DNA from: Paenibacillus sp. yr247
GTDB lineage: Bacteria > Bacillota > Bacilli > Paenibacillales > NBRC-103111
Direction: 5' to 3'
NCBI RefSeq assembly: GCF_900103825.1
Contig: NZ_FNIF01000002.1
Span: 754,694 to 818,693 of the forward strand
Length of the DNA: 64,000 bases
The number at the start of each line of letters is the position of its first letter. Position 1 is the first letter of the stretch. Shown here piece after piece: positions 10,215 through 19,395 of this stretch. Under the pieces are notes generated by a model, which saw only the letters and a list, made by a program, of their open reading frames with translations, was not told where the DNA came from and searched no databases. A program made the translations under genes and the position numbers.

Positions 10215-10460
10215 TCAAGCCCGAACAAACTTACTCTGGATGCTTCTATTAAAACTATGAATTTGGTTATAACGTCCGGCGATATCCGTATTGGCTGCAT
10301 CATAGGCAGGCAATTTTTGAAACATATCGAGCAGAAGATTAGCATCCTTTGAACGCTTATCGAGCATCTTCTCAGTTGATTTATCGGCATTGAATACGGA
10401 TTTCTTTACACCCCATGCCCCTGCTATTTTCGAACGATTCGAAAGACCGTATATGTAGAC
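10215..10460 (-). pseudogene. Remnant of an unidentified soluble protein gene
   Basis: One minus-strand frame is open for 81 codons, with protein-like content (TEKMLDKRSKDANLLLDMF, then YDAANTDIAGRYNQIHSFNR) and a stop at 10215-10217. It has no start codon near its upstream end, which runs directly into the anmK terminator. This looks like the 3' part of a gene that has lost its 5' end. The family is not recognised, and a short gene starting at the internal ATG is possible. Confidence 0.4.
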
Positions 10461-10461
10461 C

Positions 10462-10506
10462 TAAAAAAATCCGGCAGTGTATGGACAACACTGACCGGAT
10501 TTTCGT
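10462..10506 (-). terminator. Terminator at the end of the peptidoglycan-sugar operon
   Basis: Minus-strand hairpin AAATCCGG(T)CAGTGT...ACACTG-CCGGATTT followed by TTTT just after the anmK stop. Confidence 0.9.
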
Positions 10507-10518
10507 CGTTCGCATTGG

Positions 10519-11727
10519 CTAAGGCAAGGCAAGCTTGCCCATGATGGTGGGACGCAGCGCCCCGGTAGCCGAAGGCAAATTGTTCGGCACACCATGAATC
10601 CAATCGTTGCCAAGCAGGGCAAATAGGATCGCTTCTTTGGCATCACCGGAAATGCCTAACTCATCTGATGTGAGGATGGACTGCATCGGCAGCAGTTCTC
10701 TAAGCATCATGAGCAGTGTTCGATTACGCGCCCCTCCTCCGCTAACGATGACTTCCGCAATGTCACAATGCGGGAAGACAAATTCTTGATAGGCACGAGC
10801 GATGGAATGCGCTGTGAATGCAGTTGCCGTGGCGACGATGTCTTCCTGCGGCAGACCCTGCTCAACGGCAGCTGTGAGCCATGAAGATGTATAAGCTTTG
10901 CCGAATAGTTCGCGTCCCGTCGTTTTGGGAGGAAGCTGCCCGAAATACGGATGTGCCAGCATGTCCGCAAGGATCTCCGTATTGACTTGCCCTCTCGCTG
11001 CCCACGCACCATCTGCATCGTAAGAAAGCCGGCCTTCGGACAGCTCATAAACCACTTGATCCATGACCATATTCCCCGGACCTGTATCGAAAGCGATGAG
11101 GTCGCTAGCATCGGCTGGGGCAGTTGTTGAGCTTCTGGCCGGAATCGCTGTACAATTGCCGATCCCGCCTATATTTTGAAGGATACGCCCTTTGTCTGCG
11201 TCTCTGAACATTATAAAGTCCCCGTAAGGCGCAAGCGGAGCGCCTTGACCTCCGACCGCCATGTCAGCGGTACGGAAATCGCCGACGACCGGTCTTCCCG
11301 TCCGTTTGGCGATAACGGACAAATCGCCAATCTGCAGCGTTGATTTGGGTAGAAAAGGATTCGCCTCATCCGCTACAGGGATGTGCCATACCGTCTGTCC
11401 ATGGGAGCTGATGAGATCGATCTCCTCCACTTTCATCTTAGCTGCTGCGGCTGTTTGGATAACAGCAGCTGCAAAACGCTCAGCTATAGCGAAATTCATG
11501 CCGCACAAGAGGGCTACATCCGAATGATCAATGGAACACAGCTGCTTCAGCTTCTCGCGTACTTCCTCCGCATAAGGGAAGCTTTCGAAGTGAATGAGCC
11601 GGGCCTTGGCATCAACTCCGCAGCCGTCAATACGGACTAGCGCGACATCGATGCCGTCAAGGGAAGTGCCTGACATGATGCCCGCAACTGTCAGCGAGGT
11701 TTGATTCAGGAGAGAACGGAGCATCAT
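10519..11727 (-). CDS. anmK: Anhydro-N-acetylmuramic acid kinase
   Basis: A cytoplasmic kinase of about 402 residues that opens the 1,6-anhydro bond of anhydro-MurNAc while phosphorylating it to MurNAc-6-phosphate. IMSGTSLDGIDVAL near the N-terminus, SSHGQTVWH, IGGIGNCT, FDTGPGNMVMD and VSGGGARNRTL are all family motifs. The start at 11727 overlaps the nagZ stop as ATGA with GGGAGGAC before it; the longer frame upstream lies inside nagZ. Its product feeds MurQ, encoded at the start of the same cluster. Confidence 0.94.
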   Translation of the reverse strand: MMLRSLLNQTSLTVAGIMSGTSLDGIDVALVRIDGCGVDAKARLIHFESFPYAEEVREKLKQLCSIDHSDVALLCGMNFAIAERFAAAVIQTAAAAKMKVEEIDLISSHGQTVWHIPVADEANPFLPKSTLQIGDLSVIAKRTGRPVVGDFRTADMAVGGQGAPLAPYGDFIMFRDADKGRILQNIGGIGNCTAIPARSSTTAPADASDLIAFDTGPGNMVMDQVVYELSEGRLSYDADGAWAARGQVNTEILADMLAHPYFGQLPPKTTGRELFGKAYTSSWLTAAVEQGLPQEDIVATATAFTAHSIARAYQEFVFPHCDIAEVIVSGGGARNRTLLMMLRELLPMQSILTSDELGISGDAKEAILFALLGNDWIHGVPNNLPSATGALRPTIMGKLALP

Positions 11728-13376
11728 AGTCCGTCCTCCCATCTCCAGCCTGCAGGGTAGTGAGAGCCGAGAGAGACCGGCAGGCGGCCTCGCAAAGCTA
11801 ACCCGCCCAATAAGCATTTCGCTGTGCTTTGCAGTGCTAATGGACGGCTTTCGTAAGCAGCGATGAAGGTGGAAATGTCCGGCAGCTCCAGTAAGTCGTA
11901 CGGCACGCGCAGCGCGACGACGACAAGCGGCTTGCCGAGCGCCTGCAGGTCGCGCACCAGCTCAACCTGCGCCGGATGGAATCGGGCGTTGTACGTCCCG
12001 ATGACGATCTGCTCCGCTTGCAGCGCCTCAGCGAGTACGGCTTCGCGGAGTTCGCCGATTTCCTGCAGCGGAAGCACGCGGTCGAGCACGTCGAGACCTT
12101 GCTCGGCCAACGCAGCCCCCAGGCTCGCGGGACCCGCATACGCTTCGTCGACGCCCGACGAAACCGCTGCGGCCACAGTCACCGCGAGTGTTCTCACGCG
12201 CTTCAGCGGCAGCAGCTTCTGCTCGTCCTTGACGAGCGTGATGCTGGCTTCGCTGAGGCGCTGGGCGACCGCGCAATGCGCTGCGGTCCCAACTTCAGCC
12301 GTTGCGTTCGACTGCGGCGCAAGCACTCCGCGCCGCTCCTTGAGCGCCAGCAGCCTCTTAACCGAAGCATCGATACGTGCTTCGGTCAAGCGGCCTTCGT
12401 GCACGGCTTGCTCAATCGCCGCGATGGCACCGATCTGGCGGTCACGGCTATGGCTGATCAGAACGAGATCAGCTCCGGCCTCGATCGCCATGACGCTTGC
12501 TGCGACTGTGCCGTAATGCTCGGAGATGGCATTCATCTCCATGCAATCGGTCATGATCACGCCTTCGAAGCCCAGCTCCTCGCGCAGCAGCCCGGTTAAT
12601 ACAGACTTAGACAGCGTCACAGGAAGCTTATCCGCCTCCAAAGCCGGGAAATAAATATGAGACGACATGATCGCGTCGACTCCACTTTCGATTGCTTTCA
12701 CGAATGGCACCAGCTCCACAGAGCGAATCCGCTCCTCGCCATGCATAATCGTTGGTAAATCCAGATGAGAGTCAACGCTCGTATCCCCATGACCCGGGAA
12801 ATGCTTAGCGGTCGCTACGACATTGGCATCCTGGAAGCCTTGGACAGCCTGTTGTCCGAATTCAGCGACAAGCTCAGGCGATTCACCGAATGAACGAACA
12901 CCGATGACCGGATTATCCGGATTATTGTTCACATCCAGCACCGGAGCGAAGTTCAAATTGATCCCGAGTGCTCTTAGCTCTTTCCCTGAAATCAATGCGG
13001 CCTCATAGGCCGCGCTGCAGCCTGCTCCTGCTTTAATTCCTTCTTTTGCCTCCGGTCCTAACGCTCCCGCAGCCAGCGCCATTTGTCCCGGCATCAGGGC
13101 AACACCCTCCGTAATACGGGCAACCATGCCGCCTTCTTGATCGATTGAAATCCAAAGCGGCATGGTACCAGATTGCTCTGCGATTTGCTGCAGTTGGTCA
13201 GATAGTCTAGCAACCTGCTGGGTATTATCCACATTACGCGCAAAATAAATGACACCACCGATGTGGTGTTCAGCTATAAGCGCCTCTAGCTCTTCAGTTG
13301 CTTCTATGCCTTTAAACCCGCAAAGAAGCATTTGTCCGATTTTTTCTCTCAACGTCATTGCATGAACCTCTTTCAT
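11724..13376 (-). CDS. nagZ: Beta-N-acetylglucosaminidase, GH3 (NagZ)
   Basis: A 550-residue glycoside hydrolase family 3 enzyme that removes GlcNAc from muropeptides or GlcNAc-MurNAc. The GH3 NagZ acid/base loop KHFPGHGDTS...DSH spans residues 191-204 and the nucleophile is Asp277 in VIMTDCMEM. A C-terminal domain of about 200 residues follows, as in the Bacillus two-domain enzyme. There is no signal peptide, so unlike the secreted Bacillus NagZ it should act in the cytoplasm. A second ATG six codons in also has a ribosome site. It is coupled to anmK by overlap. Confidence 0.93.
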   Translation of the reverse strand: MKEVHAMTLREKIGQMLLCGFKGIEATEELEALIAEHHIGGVIYFARNVDNTQQVARLSDQLQQIAEQSGTMPLWISIDQEGGMVARITEGVALMPGQMALAAGALGPEAKEGIKAGAGCSAAYEAALISGKELRALGINLNFAPVLDVNNNPDNPVIGVRSFGESPELVAEFGQQAVQGFQDANVVATAKHFPGHGDTSVDSHLDLPTIMHGEERIRSVELVPFVKAIESGVDAIMSSHIYFPALEADKLPVTLSKSVLTGLLREELGFEGVIMTDCMEMNAISEHYGTVAASVMAIEAGADLVLISHSRDRQIGAIAAIEQAVHEGRLTEARIDASVKRLLALKERRGVLAPQSNATAEVGTAAHCAVAQRLSEASITLVKDEQKLLPLKRVRTLAVTVAAAVSSGVDEAYAGPASLGAALAEQGLDVLDRVLPLQEIGELREAVLAEALQAEQIVIGTYNARFHPAQVELVRDLQALGKPLVVVALRVPYDLLELPDISTFIAAYESRPLALQSTAKCLLGGLALRGRLPVSLGSHYPAGWRWEDGL

Positions 13377-13448
13377 CCTCTATCCCTCTCTCTCACATGA
13401 GAATACCTTTACCCAATATCAAATCCCGAAGAAGCAATTGTCTTAAAT

Positions 13449-14366
13449 TTAATCTTTTAAACGGTTCAATGCCATAAGAACCGCGCCGCTGGACGCATCG
13501 TTTTTGGCAATTATACAGTGTAAGTCAGGATAGCCCTTTTTCAGCATGTCAACGAAAGCGCTCTGAACAAAGCTATTCTTAAGCAGAACGCTTCCTGCCA
13601 TAGCAAGGCTTCCTTTCTGCAGGGACAGTTTTTCCACCACTGGAACCACGATCTCAAACAAGGATAAAGCGCTTTTTTTTGCAATGGTCAGAGCCACTTT
13701 GTCGCCGCGCTCACAGGCATCTGACAAGATGGGAGCCAATGCCGCAATGTCCTTTTTATTGGTACGTTTGTCATACACAAAACCGATGATCTGCTGTACG
13801 GACGAGAGCTGAAGCTGTTCATACACCATGTCAGTAATTATTGTTTCGGGTAAACGACCATCATTCGCCTGTACCAAAGCAGAGAGCAGATCTCGACCGA
13901 TACTGTAACCGCTGCCTTCATCATCAATGAGGTGGCCATAACCGCCTGTACGATGAGAAAGACCATATTCATTTTTGCCATAACAAATAGACCCGGTACC
14001 CGCAATGAGAATAATCCCGTATTCGCTGTCATGCGCACCGCAAAGAGCCGTTTCTTGATCGCCTATAATGAATAATTCTCCTTGATATCCGCTTTCCCTG
14101 ACATTAGATTCCAGACGAGCAATAACAGTAGGATTACTGAGCCCTGCCGCACCGATGACGACTTGTGCACAATGATCCAATCCCCCGCAAACCCTTGCTA
14201 CAGTATCAAAAATCTCTTGAAAGCTATGCCGGATACTAACCTCGTCTTGTCCATTATAGTTAATAGCACCGGATGTAAATGTATGCACTACGAGACCATT
14301 CTCATCGGCCACAGTCACCGCAGTTTTGGTACCGCCCCCATCTAGTCCCGCTACATATCTTTTCAT
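13449..14366 (-). CDS. murK: BadF/BcrA-type amino sugar kinase, MurK-like
   Basis: A 305-residue ASKHA-fold kinase. It shows phosphate 1 loop GLDGGGTKTAV, AGTGSICYG and the GGYGHLIDDEGSGYSIG segment typical of N-acetylglucosamine kinases. Relatives in Clostridium (MurK) phosphorylate both MurNAc and GlcNAc at O6. In this operon it would make MurNAc-6-phosphate for MurQ from NamZ/NagZ products. The ATG at 14366 is preferred because AAAGGAG stands 8 bases before it; ten more codons upstream are open. The symbol is by function inferred from the family and setting. Confidence 0.8.
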   Translation of the reverse strand: MKRYVAGLDGGGTKTAVTVADENGLVVHTFTSGAINYNGQDEVSIRHSFQEIFDTVARVCGGLDHCAQVVIGAAGLSNPTVIARLESNVRESGYQGELFIIGDQETALCGAHDSEYGIILIAGTGSICYGKNEYGLSHRTGGYGHLIDDEGSGYSIGRDLLSALVQANDGRLPETIITDMVYEQLQLSSVQQIIGFVYDKRTNKKDIAALAPILSDACERGDKVALTIAKKSALSLFEIVVPVVEKLSLQKGSLAMAGSVLLKNSFVQSAFVDMLKKGYPDLHCIIAKNDASSGAVLMALNRLKD

Positions 14367-14396
14367 ATGGTCACATCTCCTTTCTGCCAAATTCAT

Positions 14397-15539
14397 CTAT
14401 TTATACAAATGATACTGCTCCTTCATCTGCGCAAATTTACAGCTTTCTTCACGAAATTGCTCCAATAATAACGGAACGTCTACACTATCTTCACGATACA
14501 GCTTATCCCCGCATAATAAATCAATAAAAGGTCTGGATCCCTCTTTTAGAGGCGGCAGGAAAGAAAATTGTTCATAGTTATTCTTAATGGTATACATTAG
14601 TGTGATGCCTGTTTCCAAAGGCCTAATCGCGCGGGTATCCAGTACATGAAGCTGCACGCCGCTGCATGACTCTCCCTGATATTTGGAAAATGTCGGATTA
14701 AAATAGACAGGACGGAAAAAGACCCCGGGCAGTTTCTTACTGTTCATTTCATCCGCCAGTTTTTGAGCATCAATGAACGGAGCTCCTACAATTTCAAAAG
14801 GAACCGTGGTTCCTCTTCCTTCAGACATGTTGGTACCTTCAAAAATGCAGGTGCCTGGATACATCAATGCCGTGTCAAATCGGGGAATCCCCAAAGAGGG
14901 CATTATCCAATGACGTCCTGTATCAGGGAATAGCATCTTCCGCTCCCAGCCCTCACAGCGTATAACGTGCAGTTCGCAATGCCAGTTCATCTGATCGTTA
15001 ACCATGGCAGCCACCTCACCGGCAGTCAGACCGTAGCGCGTACAAAGCGGATAATTGCCAACAAAAGATTGATAGTCCGGCTTTAGAATATTGCCTTCTA
15101 CCGTCACTCCATCAAGTGGGTTGATCCGGTCCAAAATTACAAATGGCTTGCCTGCTTTGGCACAGTCTTCCAAAGCATACAGCATCGTGTAAATAAAGGT
15201 ATAATAGCGAACGCCTACGTCCTGAATATCATATACGACCATATCTACCTCATCCAGCATTTCCTGACTCAGACGCTTGGAATCCTTACGATACAAGCTG
15301 TATACCGGAACCTGTGTAATCGGATCCAGATAAGTTTCAACCTGGGCACCTGCAGCTTGATCTCCGCGTACACCATGTTCTGGTGAAAATAGGGCTGTCA
15401 GCTTGAAATTCTCATTCAGAATTTGAATTGTGGAAACAAAGTTATTAGTTAATCCAGTAGGTGCCGTAATTAGTCCCAATCGTTTCCCTTTAAAAAGATG
15501 GGCATACTGCCCGATACAATCGATACCGTTGCGGATCAT
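14397..15539 (-). CDS. namZ: Exo-beta-N-acetylmuramidase NamZ-like (DUF1343, GH171)
   Basis: A 380-residue DUF1343 protein. The Bacillus member, NamZ, is an exo-acting muramidase that releases MurNAc from the non-reducing end of peptidoglycan fragments. The signature loops are here: FSPEHGVRG with Glu54, YDIQDVGVRYYTF (103-115), DRINPL and EGTNMSEGRGTT. The Bacillus enzyme is secreted, whereas this one begins directly with the catalytic domain and has no signal peptide, so it should work inside the cell. It has an excellent GAGGAGG ribosome site. It is followed by the kinase that would use its product. Confidence 0.9.
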   Translation of the reverse strand: MIRNGIDCIGQYAHLFKGKRLGLITAPTGLTNNFVSTIQILNENFKLTALFSPEHGVRGDQAAGAQVETYLDPITQVPVYSLYRKDSKRLSQEMLDEVDMVVYDIQDVGVRYYTFIYTMLYALEDCAKAGKPFVILDRINPLDGVTVEGNILKPDYQSFVGNYPLCTRYGLTAGEVAAMVNDQMNWHCELHVIRCEGWERKMLFPDTGRHWIMPSLGIPRFDTALMYPGTCIFEGTNMSEGRGTTVPFEIVGAPFIDAQKLADEMNSKKLPGVFFRPVYFNPTFSKYQGESCSGVQLHVLDTRAIRPLETGITLMYTIKNNYEQFSFLPPLKEGSRPFIDLLCGDKLYREDSVDVPLLLEQFREESCKFAQMKEQYHLYK

Positions 15540-15774
15540 AGCTGCCTCCTCATTCGTCTTTGTTACTTACGATGCCCACATCGAACATCCGCTCACGCAA
15601 CCCTCTTGCAATTAGGTAAAATCAGACTCCAGCTATTTGAAGTGACGCAGCTTCTCCGCAATTCGGTGTTTTCGGTCTACAGACTTTCATGCCCCATACG
15701 TGGCACCTCCAAATGAATAACCTCTATCGAGGCCACTCATAGATGAGCTGCCGCGATTAGAGGTTGGTTTATTA
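15540..15774 (-). other. Structured intercistronic region within the peptidoglycan-sugar operon
   Basis: This gap holds no long gene. Just after the deacetylase gene (15719-15766) the transcript folds into a long hairpin: AACCTCT/AGAGGTT outside, ATCG/CGAT, GGC/GCC and GCTCAT/ATGAGT inside. No T-run follows, so it is not a standard terminator. Next come GGAGGTG and a six-codon frame (MGHESL), then about 130 bases before namZ. It may be a processing or stability element, or an interspersed repeat. Confidence 0.5.
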
Positions 15775-16479
15775 TCATAATTCAGTTTTTATTACACGCA
15801 TATTTTCTTCTGGAATCATGAAGGTTTGTGCATATTGCTTTCTAGCTTCAATACCACGAACTCTAACTAAATGCTTGTAGTATTCCAGATAAGGGAAGGA
15901 CTTGCTGCCTGTCACGAACCAATGCAAGGACACTGCCTTAACCCACAAATGAAAGGCTTCTTCAGAAAAATCAACAAAAACGTAAGGTCTGTAGTCGACT
16001 GCATCCTCCCAATTCTCAGCATAATATAATCTTGATGCAAAGTGAGAAGGATTCTCCCGTTTGAGCGGACCTAAACCGGCAAAAAAGCGCGCATCGTTAA
16101 CAATGCGATGAGTGGTCATATGATCCTTATGCATGCTGTTTTTAAAATGCGTGATAATGACATTGGGACGAACCTGGCGAATCACATCACACACTTTAAA
16201 GCGCATCTCATCGTTATCTTGCAGTTCACCATCTGGAATGTCGAATACGATAGCTTCACCGCCGAGCATCTTAGCAAAACCCTTGGCCTCATTCACCTTC
16301 TGCTCACGGTATTCCATGACATCTCTGCCTGCTGGAACGCCCCGTTCGCCGGCGGTCAGCGCTAAAGTCACAATACGGTCACCCTTCAGAGAATGACTTG
16401 CCAATACGCCGCCTGCCGTTAGTTCCATATCACCTACGTGGCCACCAATTGCCAGAATCGTTAATTTTTCTTCGCTCAT
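15775..16479 (-). CDS. PIG-L family deacetylase-like protein with altered catalytic motif
   Basis: A 234-residue LmbE/PIG-L fold protein. Known members are zinc enzymes that remove N-acetyl groups from GlcNAc-containing molecules, with motif AHPDD: His and the second Asp bind zinc, the first Asp is the general base. Here the motif reads GHVGDMEL (His14, Asp17), so the zinc ligands remain but the general base is Gly16. The third zinc ligand region HKDHMTTH (117-124) is intact. It overlaps the GNAT gene by 4 bases. Substrate is probably an amino sugar from cell wall; activity may differ from deacetylation. Confidence 0.8.
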   Translation of the reverse strand: MSEEKLTILAIGGHVGDMELTAGGVLASHSLKGDRIVTLALTAGERGVPAGRDVMEYREQKVNEAKGFAKMLGGEAIVFDIPDGELQDNDEMRFKVCDVIRQVRPNVIITHFKNSMHKDHMTTHRIVNDARFFAGLGPLKRENPSHFASRLYYAENWEDAVDYRPYVFVDFSEEAFHLWVKAVSLHWFVTGSKSFPYLEYYKHLVRVRGIEARKQYAQTFMIPEENMRVIKTEL

Positions 16480-17447
16480 TGTGCAAACCCCCTTCTCATA
16501 ACAGAAAATTGTTTGACGGTTTTAAAACCGGCCTTCTCATAAATGCGGATTGCCGGATTCGTGCTTCCGGTATAGAGAGACATATATTCGGTCTGGATAG
16601 AACGAAATGCTTCACATAGCTTAAAGAAAAGAATGCTGCCCAGACCGTGTCCCTCATGATCAGGATGCACGCCGATCCCGGAGAAATAGCCCCGGCCGTT
16701 CTCCTGACGAATGACCGGACCGGCAAATCCGATTACCTTGCCTTTATATGCAGCAATCACCACTGGCACGCCATCTGCCGTGCTTTGCCCGATTTCCCTT
16801 TGCCATAAAAGATTATTAAAGCCATTAAGCATTTCATTAACGCCGTTATGCTTTTCCGGGTCAAACAATTCAACTGTGTAACCTTCCTCAACCGCTTTGC
16901 CTTCTTTGGCTCTTATATCATCTGGAATGGTGAAACCCGCCAGATTCAAATACATCGCACATTCTTTAGCACGCTCAATATATCCTGTTCTTAGCAAAAA
17001 TTCATATAACTTACTCTCTATCGGCACGCCCGGCGCATTGTTATGCTCATGCTTAGGAGTCCTTGGTATATACCAAGGGAGTAACATCGGATTAAAGAAT
17101 AGGATATCGGCTTGCTTTTTACCCAATTGCTTAAAACGCTCTTCTAATGCATTTAACATCAATGTATAGTTTTCATCGTTTTTGCAGTCATTAGCTAACA
17201 CGATACAGGTGATATATCCTGCCACTTCTCCGAGAGGCAGGTCATCCCCCGTACATCCGCAGGCAAATCCTTTGACCTGATTTTGTTCCAATAAGATAAA
17301 AGCATTATGCCTGTCAAAGTAAGCGTTAGACACGAAGATGTCCTCAAAGCTTTGTGTAGTAAGCTCCTTATAGCCTTCTTTCACGGCTTCTTCGTTCCAT
17401 AAGGCAATTACCGCCTGTCTATATTGTTGATCCCATGAGACGATCAT
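16476..17447 (-). CDS. Tandem GNAT-domain acetyltransferase-like protein
   Basis: A protein of about 323 residues with two GNAT-fold halves. The C-terminal half has a clear acetyl-CoA loop (IGVHPDHEGHGLGS) and NPAIRIYEKAGFK; the N-terminal half is more divergent (IALWNEEAVKEGY...FILLEQNQVKGFACG). The start at 17447 has GGGGAGG at the right distance; an upstream ATG at 17468 lacks a ribosome site. Lying between an amino-sugar importer and a PIG-L protein with overlapping genes, it may acetylate glucosamine or muramic acid residues that lack the acetyl group. That role is inference. Confidence 0.8.
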   Translation of the reverse strand: MIVSWDQQYRQAVIALWNEEAVKEGYKELTTQSFEDIFVSNAYFDRHNAFILLEQNQVKGFACGCTGDDLPLGEVAGYITCIVLANDCKNDENYTLMLNALEERFKQLGKKQADILFFNPMLLPWYIPRTPKHEHNNAPGVPIESKLYEFLLRTGYIERAKECAMYLNLAGFTIPDDIRAKEGKAVEEGYTVELFDPEKHNGVNEMLNGFNNLLWQREIGQSTADGVPVVIAAYKGKVIGFAGPVIRQENGRGYFSGIGVHPDHEGHGLGSILFFKLCEAFRSIQTEYMSLYTGSTNPAIRIYEKAGFKTVKQFSVMRRGFAQ

Positions 17448-17480
17448 GCTGAAGCGATACCTCCCCATGCGCTGTTCGTT

Positions 17481-18341
17481 TTATCCCTTCACCGCTCCCA
17501 CGGTCACACCCTCTAAGAAGTACTTTTGCAAGCTGAAGAATAGAATAAACATAGGCAGTGCAGAGATGGTAGCACCAGCCATCATCGGCGCGATAAACGT
17601 TGTATTGGCAAACCGGAAGTTTTTCAATCCAACTTGAATCGTCTGCATATCCATCGTATTTGTTACAAGGAGCGGCCAGAAGAATGTGTTCCAGCTATCC
17701 ATGAACGTTAGAATTGCCATTACGGCAAGCACGGTTTTGGATAAAGGCAGAATGATTCTCCAATAGATTGTAAACTGGCTGCACCCTTCGATTTTAGCGC
17801 TTTCCATAATCTCGTTCGGGATGCTGCTCATAAACTGTTTAGCCAGAAAAATATTATATACGGTAACGATACTCGGCATAATTAACGCACTGTACGTATT
17901 TTGAAGTTCGAACACGTTAACAACCAGAATATACAAAGGAACTTGCGTAACTTGGTAAGGAATCATCATGGAGACAAGCAGTACAGCAAACAGCACGCCT
18001 CTCCCTTTAAAACGCAGTTTTGAAAATGCGTAACCAGCCATACTTGCAAAAATGACATTGGACACCATAACGGTGGTCGCAACGATCAACGAATTCAGAA
18101 TCCAACGATACGAATACTCGCTGTAATCAAAGAAATATTTAAAGGAAGCGAACGTAAATTTACTTGGTAAAATGGAGTAACTCACCGCTCCGGCCTCAAC
18201 CGGGTCAGCAAAGGATGAAATGACCATGAAATAAATCGGAAATACTGTCGCCAAAGCAAAAAGAAGAAGGGCGATAAAAATGATTGTATTTCGGATGGTT
18301 TTTACTTTTGGTTTTCCTGCATGATTACTGTATAAAGCCAT
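17481..18341 (-). CDS. Carbohydrate ABC transporter permease (MalG type)
   Basis: A 286-residue inner-membrane subunit with six predicted transmembrane segments. It carries the EAA loop for the ATPase (IEGCSQFTIYWRIILPLSKT, about residues 190-210) and the usual C-terminus (LQKYFLEGVTVGAVKG). It partners with the MalF-type subunit upstream and the lipoprotein SusE-like binding protein of this operon. Family members import oligosaccharides; a MurNAc-containing sugar is inferred from context. Confidence 0.92.
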   Translation of the reverse strand: MALYSNHAGKPKVKTIRNTIIFIALLLFALATVFPIYFMVISSFADPVEAGAVSYSILPSKFTFASFKYFFDYSEYSYRWILNSLIVATTVMVSNVIFASMAGYAFSKLRFKGRGVLFAVLLVSMMIPYQVTQVPLYILVVNVFELQNTYSALIMPSIVTVYNIFLAKQFMSSIPNEIMESAKIEGCSQFTIYWRIILPLSKTVLAVMAILTFMDSWNTFFWPLLVTNTMDMQTIQVGLKNFRFANTTFIAPMMAGATISALPMFILFFSLQKYFLEGVTVGAVKG

Positions 18342-18397
18342 TTTTTATCCTCCCAACATAGGGATATCTTTGAGCGGAGCTCAAAGTCTCTCTGCTC

Positions 18398-19303
18398 TTA
18401 ATACTCGACGTCTTTGCCCGCATATTTGAACTGGATAACCGAAATACCCGCAATAATAACAGCTAAAATCAACGATTGCGCTGCGGCTTTACCGAATTCA
18501 AAATAAGTGAATGCATTATTGAAAATCAGTAGACCAACCATGGTAGTCGCATTGTTCGGACCACCGCCAGTCATCAGATAAGCGTTCTGGAACACTTGGA
18601 AAGAACCGATAACACCCGTCACCAAAAGAAATAATGTAGCTGGTTTCAAAGAAGGTACAACGATGTACCAGAGCTTTTGAAAAAAGTTCGCTCCATCCAT
18701 TTCCGCTGCCTCGTAAAACGTATCATCAATACCGAGCAAACCGGCCAGGTAGATGATAATGCTTGTGCCGTGACTAGACAACCAGGACATCAGAACCAAT
18801 GAAAACATCGCCGTTTTGCTAGAGCCCAACCAATTCTGATTGGTGAAGCCAAAGAAATGAATCAACTGATTCAAAATCCCGCCTTCCATCGGATCAAAGA
18901 TCCAAAGCCATACAACGGATAGTGCAACACCTGAAGCTACCACAGGCAAATAATAAATTCCTTTGAAAAAGCCCTGCGTTTTTTTCCTGAGTGGCAGAAT
19001 TAATATTGCGATCACCATGGACAAGAACAAGTTAACAGGTACTGTCAAAAGCGTATAAACGACGGTATTGCGCAAAGCTTGCCAAAACAAAGAATCTTTA
19101 AACGTGTGTATATAATTGTCGAATCCAACATAGGTAGAACCAAGAGGCTTGTATTCTTGGAGACTAATGATAAACGCGCTTACGACCGGGTATGCGGTGA
19201 ACATCGCAAAAACAACCAAAGCGACGGCAATGAATGCATATCCCCAAGCACCTTCTCCTTTGATTCTCCTTCTTTTCATCGGTTTAGCGATATTAGTAGC
19301 CAT
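18398..19303 (-). CDS. Carbohydrate ABC transporter permease (MalF type)
   Basis: A 301-residue permease with about six transmembrane segments and the EAA loop AAEMDGANFFQKLWYIVVPS. The N-terminal KPMKRRRIKGE is positively charged and cytoplasmic. No ATP-binding subunit is encoded anywhere in this operon, so a shared MsmX-like ATPase from elsewhere in the genome probably energises the importer, as for several Bacillus sugar importers. Confidence 0.92.
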   Translation of the reverse strand: MATNIAKPMKRRRIKGEGAWGYAFIAVALVVFAMFTAYPVVSAFIISLQEYKPLGSTYVGFDNYIHTFKDSLFWQALRNTVVYTLLTVPVNLFLSMVIAILILPLRKKTQGFFKGIYYLPVVASGVALSVVWLWIFDPMEGGILNQLIHFFGFTNQNWLGSSKTAMFSLVLMSWLSSHGTSIIIYLAGLLGIDDTFYEAAEMDGANFFQKLWYIVVPSLKPATLFLLVTGVIGSFQVFQNAYLMTGGGPNNATTMVGLLIFNNAFTYFEFGKAAAQSLILAVIIAGISVIQFKYAGKDVEY

Positions 19304-19395
19304 ACTGTCAAACCCCGTTTCAGAAAACTCGGTTTAAAATAGTTCGGATAGCCGTGCAAAATTCTTCACGACTATCCGAAGTTTAAAACTTATGA

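Noticed and set aside
10461..10646. 61-codon frame across the anmK end and terminator
   Set aside because: Overlaps conserved anmK sequence in another frame and runs through the terminator.
11837..12599. Overlapping long frames in the GC-rich part of nagZ
   Set aside because: nagZ has complete GH3 motifs on the minus strand; the others are GC-driven.
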